Below are positions 8,105 to 15,500 of a stretch of DNA of 16,104 nucleotides, piece after piece. The stretch's first letter is position 1; every line of letters begins with the position of its first letter. Made by a program: the position numbers and the translations under genes. Below the pieces are notes generated by a model, which was not told where the DNA came from, made no database searches, and worked only from the letters and a program-made list of their open reading frames with translations. This DNA comes from Verrucomicrobiota bacterium (GTDB lineage Bacteria > Verrucomicrobiota > Verrucomicrobiia > Opitutales > Opitutaceae): NCBI GenBank assembly GCA_030916665.1, contig JAUPWC010000009.1, forward strand, positions 1-16,104, written 5' to 3'.

Positions 8105-10012
8105 ATGCAGGCGAACGACCGCTGCCATTTCAACCTCGAGTGGCCCGCCCCGGGGGCGCGGCTCGCCGGGCCCGTCGTCTGGCTGCGCGGCTGGATCGTG
8201 GGCAAGCCGGGCCACGACTTCGTGGACGTGCGCGTGCGCCACGACGGCGGCATCCACCGCGGGGTGCTCGGCTTGCCGCGGGTCGATCTCGCCGTGCATT
8301 TTCATAGCCCGCGCGCGTGGTTGCCCGCGGAGTTCATCCTCGGGGTGCCGGTGGCCGACGGACCGGCGGCGCTCGTGCCCGAGGTCATGGACTCCGACGG
8401 CGCTTGGCACGCGCTGTCGGCCGTCGCGCTCACCGTCGCGCCCGACGGCCAGCCCGCGCCGCGCGTGGAAGGCCGCTTGGCAACCTCGCCCGACGGCACC
8501 TGGACCGTGCGCGACGCCCACCATCCGTTTCACGGCCACCTCGACCAACCCGGTCCGACGCCGCAGCCGCACCACGGCCGCGCGCCGGTGTTCGGCTGGC
8601 TGCTCGACGAGACGCGTCCGCTCGCCGCCGTGCTCGCGACGACCGATCTCCTGGTGTTCAACCATCTTGAGCACAGCCTGACCGACGCCGCCCTCGCCGT
8701 GAAGGTGCCGCATCTGCCCGCCGCGCGCCACGCCCGCCTGCGCGGCGAGATCGACCTCCCCGCCACGCTCACCCTCCCCGCCTGCCTGCGCGTCTATGCG
8801 CAGAGCCCCGACGGCACCGTGACGCTCTGTTTCGCGCAACGGATCACGCCCGCGACCAATCAAGGTGGAACCCGCGCTCCGCGCGGGTTGTTCGACGCCG
8901 CTTATCCCAACATCAACGCCCGCACCTTGCCCGATCTGCCCTCGGCGCGCCCGCGCCGCGTGCTGTTGGTGCTGCGCTCACTCTGGTTCGACGACGCCAC
9001 GCTGCGAGCGCTTGATGTCGCGCGCCACCTGATTGCCTCGCACCGTTGGGCGGCGCGCGTGGTGAGCACCGAGGACGGGCCGTTGCGCCAGGAATTCGAA
9101 CAGGCCGGCGCCGAGTCGCTGATCGTCAACCCCGCGCCGCTCTTCGCCGCGCGCGACGAACCGGCCGCCCACGCCGCCCTGGCCGGACTGCAGCGCGCGA
9201 TCTGGTGGGGGCACCTCGACGCCGTCGCGGTGTTCGACCCCGTCTGCGGGTGGGCGCTCACCCTCGCCCGCCGCCAGGGCATCCCCGCGCTGTTTGACTG
9301 CGGGGCGGACGAGCCGATGTCACCCGACCCGACGGCCATCCCGGCCGTGCAGACCCTGCTGCGCAATGCGTGGCGCGAGGCCACCGGCGTCTGCTTTGCC
9401 TCGGTCGCCGCCGCGCGCGCCCAACACGACCATCTCTCCGGCCGGCCGGCGGCCATCATTCCGCAATGGCATTCGCCCGTTTTGCCGACTCCACCCGCGC
9501 CCGGCACACCGCGCATTGCGTTCGCCCCGTTGCGCACCGCCCAAATGCTGTGGCGGCGGCACCCTGAAGTGGCCGCGCGCTGGAGGTTCCAGCAAGGCTC
9601 GGCCCGCCTCAACCAGCCCGAACAGCTCGAGGGCCAGGACGACCGGTTCAACCTGCCCGCCCTGCAACGCACTGCCGGCTGGAATCTCGACGGCAGCTCC
9701 CTGTGCCTCGGCCCGCTCTTCGACCGCGGCCCCCTGCGCCCCGTGCTCGACGCCGCCACCGCGGGACTCGTGCTCGCCGCCCCGCGCACCCCGACGACCG
9801 CCGAGTGGTTCGCCGGCACACGGCTGGCCCTCGTGGAAAACGACAATCCCGTCGCCCTCGCGCACGCCCTGCTGGCCCACGACGCCGCGCCAACCCTGCA
9901 CGAACGCGAATCGTCCGCCGCCGCCGAACGGCTCCGCCCGCGTCACGATCCCGCGCACCTCCTCCCCCGCTGGGCGGAACTCCTCGCCTCCGTCGCCGCC
10001 AGCCGCGGCTGA
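8105..10012 (+). CDS. Degenerate GT4-like protein with N-terminal double module
   Basis: This 635-residue protein aligns with the gene at 5855 along its whole length. Residues 1-250 hold the two beta-rich modules (second from about 140). From 283 a GT-B-like domain follows: RRVLLVLRSLWFDD matches LRVLVVTHNLNFEG, and STEDGPLRQEFEQAG matches SPQEGPMRRVFADAG. The functional signatures are missing: YVHESS has become FDCGADE, the NIGSVCERKGQ segment has no equivalent, and no EX7E pair is present near the C-terminus. The reading frame is intact and codon use matches the neighbours, so it is not a decaying pseudogene but a likely non-catalytic partner, acceptor-binding or regulatory subunit; altered catalysis is possible. 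It starts 3 bases after the upstream stop with no clear ribosome-binding site, suggesting translational coupling. Its last 11 bases are the left copy of the direct repeat flanking the restriction cassette. Confidence 0.78.
   Translation: MQANDRCHFNLEWPAPGARLAGPVVWLRGWIVGKPGHDFVDVRVRHDGGIHRGVLGLPRVDLAVHFHSPRAWLPAEFILGVPVADGPAALVPEVMDSDGAWHALSAVALTVAPDGQPAPRVEGRLATSPDGTWTVRDAHHPFHGHLDQPGPTPQPHHGRAPVFGWLLDETRPLAAVLATTDLLVFNHLEHSLTDAALAVKVPHLPAARHARLRGEIDLPATLTLPACLRVYAQSPDGTVTLCFAQRITPATNQGGTRAPRGLFDAAYPNINARTLPDLPSARPRRVLLVLRSLWFDDATLRALDVARHLIASHRWAARVVSTEDGPLRQEFEQAGAESLIVNPAPLFAARDEPAAHAALAGLQRAIWWGHLDAVAVFDPVCGWALTLARRQGIPALFDCGADEPMSPDPTAIPAVQTLLRNAWREATGVCFASVAAARAQHDHLSGRPAAIIPQWHSPVLPTPPAPGTPRIAFAPLRTAQMLWRRHPEVAARWRFQQGSARLNQPEQLEGQDDRFNLPALQRTAGWNLDGSSLCLGPLFDRGPLRPVLDAATAGLVLAAPRTPTTAEWFAGTRLALVENDNPVALAHALLAHDAAPTLHERESSAAAERLRPRHDPAHLLPRWAELLASVAASRG
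10002..10012 (+). repeat. Left copy of 11-bp direct repeat flanking R-M cassette
   Basis: GCCGCGGCTGA forms the last codons and stop of the upstream glycosyltransferase-like gene. It recurs exactly at 12527-12537, just beyond the methyltransferase. The first eight bases, GCCGCGGC, are a palindrome, and the match ends at once on both sides. Confidence 0.6.
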
Positions 10013-10091
10013 AACCCCAGCGAAAGCCACGTCTCACCCGGTTTGCTCTTGGCTCTCCGCCCCGGGCTTCTAGCTTCTCTCCCACTTACCA
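10013..10091 (+). promoter_or_regulatory. Pyrimidine-rich leader of the R-M operon
   Basis: These 79 bases precede the endonuclease ATG. The last 50 are strongly C/T-rich and contain no Shine-Dalgarno purine run, so translation must start by another route or weakly. TTGCTC at 10043-10048 could serve as a -35, but no matching -10 follows at normal spacing. I see no C-protein operator (C-box) symmetry. Confidence 0.3.
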
Positions 10092-10823
10092 ATGCCCGAG
10101 GCACTGAGATTCCCGTGGAGCGACGATGAACTTGAAGCGAAAGTTCGCGCTGCCGTTCGCGCCTACTGGAAGAGCCGCGGCGGACAATCCAAACGCCAGA
10201 AAAACAAAGGGGTTAAGGATGCCGGAACACGCAGTGAGGTCACTGGTGGCCAGCACCTCAATTCAGTGCTACGGATCATCGAGGAAGTCGCCATGTCCGC
10301 AGGGTTCAAGAGCGGGGAGATTCTTCTCAACCGCGGCGTGGAATTGCCCGGTTATTTTCGCGCTCAAAAGCGGTGGGACATCGTCGTGGTGCGCAACGGG
10401 CGGCTTTGCGCAGCCGTTGAGTTGAAATCTCAGGTCGGAAGCTTCGGAAACAACTTCAACAACCGCAGCGAGGAAGCGATCGGCAACTCAACCGATTTCT
10501 GGACAGCTTTTCGCGAGGGCGCCCTTGGCCGGGATACTCCTTGGCTGGGCTATTTTTTCCTGTTGGAGTCGGCGCCCAAATCCACCCGCCCGGTTGGACT
10601 TAAGTCCAGCAAGTTCCCGGCCTTTCCAATTTTTGAGGGCACCTCCTATGCGCGCCGCTATGAGATCCTCTGCGAGCGCCTCGTTCTTGAACGCAAATAC
10701 ACGAAGACGGCCCTTTTGCTGACCCCGCGCGGCAAGTCCGGTGCGTTTGCCGAGACCAATGCCAATCTGTCCTTTCGCGGGTTCCTTATCTCCCTGCATG
10801 CCCACTTGCTTGGGTGCCGTTGA
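10092..10823 (+). CDS. Type II restriction endonuclease, PaeR7I/XhoI family
   Basis: This 243-residue protein is close to the roughly 246 residues I recall for R.PaeR7I. It shows the family block ELKSQVGSFGNNFNNRSEEA and PWLGYFFLLESAP, recalled from that family. The PD-(D/E)XK nuclease core is visible as D96 (in RWDIVVV), then E110 and K112 in VELKS; these should bind the metal and cut DNA. PaeR7I and XhoI cut CTCGAG, which is the expected target here, although specificity is inferred from family membership. The start at 10092 has no ribosome-binding site, but upstream sequence offers no better one and the N-terminus fits the family. The methyltransferase starts 8 bases after the stop, so this is an operon with the nuclease gene first. 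G+C content is lower than in the flanking glycosyltransferase genes, consistent with horizontal transfer. Confidence 0.9.
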   Translation: MPEALRFPWSDDELEAKVRAAVRAYWKSRGGQSKRQKNKGVKDAGTRSEVTGGQHLNSVLRIIEEVAMSAGFKSGEILLNRGVELPGYFRAQKRWDIVVVRNGRLCAAVELKSQVGSFGNNFNNRSEEAIGNSTDFWTAFREGALGRDTPWLGYFFLLESAPKSTRPVGLKSSKFPAFPIFEGTSYARRYEILCERLVLERKYTKTALLLTPRGKSGAFAETNANLSFRGFLISLHAHLLGCR

Positions 10824-10827
10824 GGTG
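10822..10827 (+). promoter_or_regulatory. Ribosome-binding site of the methyltransferase
   Basis: GAGGTG overlaps the endonuclease stop (TGA at 10821-10823), and its GAGG core ends 6 bases before the ATG at 10832. It is the best Shine-Dalgarno sequence in the window, and it decides this start over the upstream GTG at 10814. It also implies that methyltransferase translation is coupled to, or at least as efficient as, that of the nuclease. Confidence 0.75.
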
Positions 10828-10831
10828 CGCC

Positions 10832-12490
10832 ATGGAACTGGAACTTTTTGAAAAGACCTGGTTGGACGCATGGGAGGGCAAGGAACCCCACGAGCCCGTC
10901 GGCGCCGTTTTCACCAAGCCGGAAATTGTTTCCCTTATCCTCGACTTGGCCGGCTACAAAGCGTCCGCCGAAAGACTCAGCCGCCGCCGCATTCTAGAGC
11001 CGAGCTGCGGCGACGGAGCGTTTCTCGGGGAGGTCATTGTGCGAATGCTGGACTCCGAGCAAAAGCACGCCGGCCTAGTTGATTGGGATGATCCACACTT
11101 GGCGGAGGCAATACGCGCGTGCGATCTGAACAGCGGCTTCGTTGGGTTGGCCCGTCAGTCAGTGCGCAAGATCCTCGGGGAAGCCGGCTGTCCCATGCAC
11201 CGGGCGGAATCACTGGCGGAGCAGTGGATCGTCCACGCTGATTTTCTTCTTACGGGCTGGTCCGAGCGTTTTGATTTTGTGGTGGGCAATCCGCCTTACG
11301 TGCGCATCGAAGATCTTCCGGCGAACATTCTCCAACGATACCGCTCCCTCTATCAGACCTGCGCCGACCGGGCCGATCTATACGTGGCCTTCTTCGAAAA
11401 AGGCCTGCGCTTGCTGGCGCCCCAGGGATGTCTCGCCTACATCTGTGCCAACCGGTTTGCGAAGAATTTATACGGACGCCGGCTGCGTGAACTCATCGCC
11501 CAGCACTACCGGGTCCGGTATTACCTGAATTTGGAGCACACCCAACCTTTTGCCAACGAGGTCTCCGCTTACCCCTGCATTACAGTGATCGACGGCGAAC
11601 GCGGTGGTCCTACCTTGGCGACAACCCTGGAGGATATCGAACCGGCCACACTCTTTGCCCTGCAACCCGATCTAGCCGGCGACTCCTCCGTGACAAAGCT
11701 GGTCCGGTTCCGTGAGTGGTATCAGGACGGAGCGCCATGGATCGCGACTCAGCGGGACACGTTTGATCACCTCACCTCACTGGCGAGCCGCTTTCCTTGC
11801 CTCGAAGAGTCCGCAACCGAAACTACCGTCGGCATCGGAGTAGCGACCGGAGCCGACGACATCTATGTGCGGTCCGCCAAGACCCCGGACATTGAAGAAA
11901 GCTGCCAACTGCCGCTCGTGATGGCGGCCGACATCTCGCCTGCGAGAATAGACTGGTCAGGCCATTACTTGATCGACCCTTTTGATGATGAATCGGCGAC
12001 TGGATTGCGCGATCTCGGCGCCTTCCCGGCTCTGGCAGCATACTTCGAAAAACATCGAGTTCATTTGCAGAGACGACACGTGGCGAAGAAGCGCCCACAC
12101 GCGTGGTATCGCACGATTGATCGCGTCACGCACACGCTAACCTCTAAACCCAAGCTTGTGCTCCCCGATATCCAGCAGGGTGGCGTGATCGGCTTCGATG
12201 CAGGAGCCTACTATCCGCACCATAACGTGTATTGGATCACTTCCGCCGGCTGGAATCTCCCGGCCTTGCAGGCCCTCCTGCGCAGCACACTCGTTCTGGA
12301 TCAAATTCGCGCCCACTCCGTTCAAATGCGCGGTGGATCGCTCCGCTATCAGGCTCAGGTGCTCAGAAAAATCAGGGTGCCGGCGGCATCATCCTTAGCT
12401 GTCAGCTTGGTCGAAAGGCTAGCGGCCAGTGCGGGTTCGTCTGATCAGCAACGACTGGACGAGTTGGCCCACGAAGCCTACGCGCTTTAG
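10832..12490 (+). CDS. Type II DNA adenine-N6 methyltransferase, PaeR7I/XhoI type
   Basis: This 552-residue methyltransferase has the S-adenosylmethionine-binding motif I as LEPSCGDGAFL (E56-P-S-C-G-D-G) followed by the catalytic motif IV NPPY at 153-156, the order of gamma-class amino-methyltransferases that make N6-methyladenine. Family features I recall include the N-terminal PVGAVFTKPEIV, VGNPPYVRIEDL, and the YYLNLEHTQPF and SAYPCITVID blocks after the catalytic core. The long C-terminal half should hold the target-recognition domain. It should methylate the adenine of CTCGAG and protect the host from the nuclease encoded just upstream. I place the start at the ATG at 10832, which has a well-spaced GAGG, rather than an in-frame GTG at 10814 inside the nuclease gene. 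The length is slightly above the roughly 530 residues I recall for M.PaeR7I. A small hairpin follows the stop at 12500-12515. Confidence 0.9.
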   Translation: MELELFEKTWLDAWEGKEPHEPVGAVFTKPEIVSLILDLAGYKASAERLSRRRILEPSCGDGAFLGEVIVRMLDSEQKHAGLVDWDDPHLAEAIRACDLNSGFVGLARQSVRKILGEAGCPMHRAESLAEQWIVHADFLLTGWSERFDFVVGNPPYVRIEDLPANILQRYRSLYQTCADRADLYVAFFEKGLRLLAPQGCLAYICANRFAKNLYGRRLRELIAQHYRVRYYLNLEHTQPFANEVSAYPCITVIDGERGGPTLATTLEDIEPATLFALQPDLAGDSSVTKLVRFREWYQDGAPWIATQRDTFDHLTSLASRFPCLEESATETTVGIGVATGADDIYVRSAKTPDIEESCQLPLVMAADISPARIDWSGHYLIDPFDDESATGLRDLGAFPALAAYFEKHRVHLQRRHVAKKRPHAWYRTIDRVTHTLTSKPKLVLPDIQQGGVIGFDAGAYYPHHNVYWITSAGWNLPALQALLRSTLVLDQIRAHSVQMRGGSLRYQAQVLRKIRVPAASSLAVSLVERLAASAGSSDQQRLDELAHEAYAL

Positions 12491-12499
12491 GCTGAATGC

Positions 12500-12515
12500 T
12501 CTCGCCACTGCGAGA
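12500..12515 (+). terminator. Hairpin after the methyltransferase
   Basis: TCTCGC at 12500-12505 pairs perfectly with GCGAGA at 12510-12515 around a CACT loop, 9 bases after the methyltransferase stop. No T-run follows, so it is a candidate 3'-end structure rather than a proven intrinsic terminator. If it stops transcription it would isolate the downstream glycosyltransferase gene from the operon. Confidence 0.4.
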
Positions 12516-12526
12516 ACTGACACCGG

Positions 12527-12537
12527 GCCGCGGCTGA
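12527..12537 (+). repeat. Right copy of 11-bp direct repeat flanking R-M cassette
   Basis: GCCGCGGCTGA is identical to 10002-10012. It is non-coding here and lies 47 bases before the GTG start of the last glycosyltransferase. In the left copy the same TGA is the stop codon of the upstream gene, so this copy may be a remnant of that gene's end. Confidence 0.6.
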
Positions 12538-12584
12538 GGGCTTGCGCCTCCGAACCGGCTCTGCCTTGGTTCAGCTACTGCCGC

Positions 12585-15500
12585 GTGAACGAAAACGACT
12601 CCTACATCTTCGACGTTGAACTGCCCACCGAGTGGGTGTTTTCGGGCGAACCGACCTGGATCAGCGGCTGGTTTCTCTCCAAGACCGAGGCGTATTTCAC
12701 GGACATCCGTGCGGTGACGGGCGGGGCCGTCCACCTCGGCATCCTCGGCATCCCGCGACCCGACGTCGAGGAACGCCACCGCCAGCGCGTCGGCCTGCCG
12801 CATGCCGGGTTCGTGCTGCAGGTGTGTCCGCCGATGGGCGCACAGGACCTCCGCCTTGAACTGCTCGACCATGGCGGCAACTGGGTCGAGGTCTGGCGCA
12901 CCGGCGTGCGCGTGCGCTCGGGTCCGCAGTTCGGCGGCCGCCTGATCTCTGGCATCGTGCCCGACCAGCTGCGTAAGCTCCTGCAGGCCCGCCGCGCCGA
13001 TCCCGCCGCCGACCTCACCCCGCTCGCCCGGCGCCTCGTGCGCGAATCCGCCGTCGTGCCGCTCGACTCGCTGCCCAATCCGCCGTTTTTCGGCGCGCTC
13101 GAACGGCCGCTGCTCACCGGCGGTTCGCAGTTCGGCAAGGTCACCGTCGAGGGCTGGATCATCCACAAGGAACAACGCATCCGCCGGCTCGTGGCCTCGA
13201 CCCACCCGCTCGTCGAGGTCGAGATGGATTACGGCGACCGCGAACGCGCCGACGCGGGCGCGATGTTCCCCGGCCATCCCCACGCGGCAAAATCCCAGTA
13301 TTTCGGCATGGTGGACATCGACGAGAGCGCCACCGACCCCTCCTGCCTCAAGATCTTCGCCGACCTCGAGGATGGTTCGCGCCACCTCGTGTTTGTCCGC
13401 CGCTTCTACCAGCGCGGCTGCACGCAGGAGGAGCGCCCGCTGCCGGAGTTCAGCCGCGGGACCTTCGCGGAGATCGCGTGGGCGTTTGCCTCGGCCTGTC
13501 GCGCCGAGGGCGTGCGCCTGGGAAAACTCTCCGACTATTGGGAGCAGTGCCAGAAAGCTTACCGCCTCTACCAGCGCTTCGCCCCGGTTTCGCTCGCCCA
13601 CCTCCGCCAGAGCGGACCTGACGCCTACGCCGAGTGGCAGCACGCCAACGCCCTCACGCCGCGCCTGCGCCAGCTGCTCGAAGCCTCAGCCAAGGCCAAG
13701 GGCGCCGACGCCCCGCGCTTCACCATGCTCGTGGATGCGCGCGGCTGCACGGCGGAACAGCTCGGTCAGCTCGGCGCTTCGCTGCGCGAGCAACTCTATG
13801 CGCACTGGCAGGCGTGGTTCGTCGGCGCGGCCGCACCGACCGGCGACAGCCGCTTCCGCGTCATGCCCGCGAGCGACCCGGCAAACCTCGGCGCAGCCTT
13901 GAACGCCGCCGCTGCGCAGGCCCGCGGCACGCACGTCGCGCTCCTGCCCGGCCACTCCCGCCTGAGTCCGGACGCGCTCATCGAGATCGCCGACGCCATC
14001 GCCGCCAATCCTGCGCTCGAACTCATCTACACCGACGAAGACCGCATGGACGACTCCGGCCGACGCTCGGACCCGGTGTTCAAACCGGCCTGGAGTCCCG
14101 CGCTGGCGGACTCGGGACTTTTCCCCGGCCAGCTCTGCGTCTTGCGCCAGGAACGCGCCACCGCCGTCGGTGGCTTCCGCGCGGAATTTTCGCTCCTGCC
14201 GTGGTTCGATCTGCTGCTGCGCCTCGGTGACAACCTGCCCGCTGATCGTGTCGCGCATCTTCCCCTCGTCTGCCATCACGCGCGCGCGTCCGTCTCCCCG
14301 CAAACCGATCCCTCCGACCCAAGCGTCGAGGAAGCCCGTCGTGCGCTCACCGACACCGCCTCGCGCCGGCACCACCGCACCGCGCCGTTCCTGCCGGAGC
14401 GCGGCCACCATCGCCGCCTGCGTTACCATCAGTTCCGTCCTGAACCCGGCATCCTCGCGCGCCTGCCGGTGACGATCGTCATCCCGACCCGCGACCGCCT
14501 GCACCTGCTGCAGGAATGCGTCGAGTTGCTGGAAGAAACCGTGGATTGGCGCCACGTGAAGCTCGTTATCGCCGACGACCACTCGCGCGACGCCGACGCC
14601 GTGCGTTATCTCGCCGCCATCCAGCAGCGCACCGACCTGCGCTGCGTCGTCGTGCGCCCCGCGGACCGCGCCGCGCCGTTCAACTACTCGAACCTCGTCA
14701 ACCTCGCGCTACCGCACCTCGACACGCCGCTGGTGCTGCACCTGAACAACGACGTGAACGCGCTCGAACCCGGCTGGCTCGAGGAGATGGCGACCTGGTT
14801 CCTGCAGCCCGATGTCGGCGTCGTCGGCGCCAAGCTGATCTACCCCGACCGCACGCTCAACCACACCGGCATCGTCGTCGGTCCGCACGGCGGCCTCGCC
14901 GACACGCCGTTCGCCCGCGCCAATCCCGCCGATGTGCCCGTCGAGTGGCACGATGCCGCGCGCGAGGTCTCGGCCGTCACTGGCGCCTGCCTGCTCACCC
15001 GCAGCGAACTCTACCGCGAACTCGGCGGCTTCGACGAAAAGGACTTCGGCGTGGCCTACAACGACGTGGACTGGTGCCTCCGTGTGCGCGCCGCCGGCCG
15101 GCGCGTGATCTACACGCCGCAGGCGAAGCTCATGCACTGGGGCAGCGCCACGCGCGGCGTGACCTTCGACGACGCCGAGCACATCGCCTTTGCCACGCGT
15201 TACCCGGCTTTTCGCGATCCCTACCTCAGCCGCCACCTCTCGCTGCAGGGCAACCGGCTCGCCGTCACCACCGGCGCCCCGGCCACCGTGGCGCGCGCCG
15301 GGAAGCTCCGCCTGCTGCTGCTCACGCACAACCTCAACCTCGAGGGCGCACCGCTCTTCCTGCTCGAATACGCCACCTGGATGGTGCGCGAAGCGGGTTA
15401 TTCGCTCGAGGTGCTCGCCTCACAGGACGGTCCGCTGCGCTCCTCCTACGAGGCGCTCGGCGCGCACATCACGGTTATCGATGCCGCCCCGCTCTACGCC

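Larger units (their letters stand above)
10013..12537 (+). mobile_element. Probable horizontally acquired R-M cassette
   Basis: This segment carries the endonuclease and methyltransferase genes and lies between copies of an 11-bp direct repeat (one copy counted inside). Three 60-base rows in it (from 10261, 11281 and 12121) contain 33-35 G+C each. Four rows in surrounding genes (from 6361, 9721, 13021 and 14701) contain 39-50. It has no CTCGAG site, the expected target. I see no transposase, integrase or terminal inverted repeats, so the mode of entry is unknown; the boundaries rest on the repeat alone. Confidence 0.45.

Noticed and set aside
5576..8863. Very long minus-strand open frame (1095 codons)
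   Set aside because: It lies antisense to two clear glycosyltransferase genes; its composition (H, R, G, A, E) is the usual antisense shadow in GC-rich DNA, with no domain signature.
10013..12584. Terminal inverted repeats or a transposase for the R-M cassette
   Set aside because: I compared the ends by eye and found no inverted repeats; the only genes are the nuclease and methyltransferase.
13686..14582. 298-codon minus-strand open frame
   Set aside because: It is antisense to the first GT2 domain, whose motifs are clear on the plus strand.
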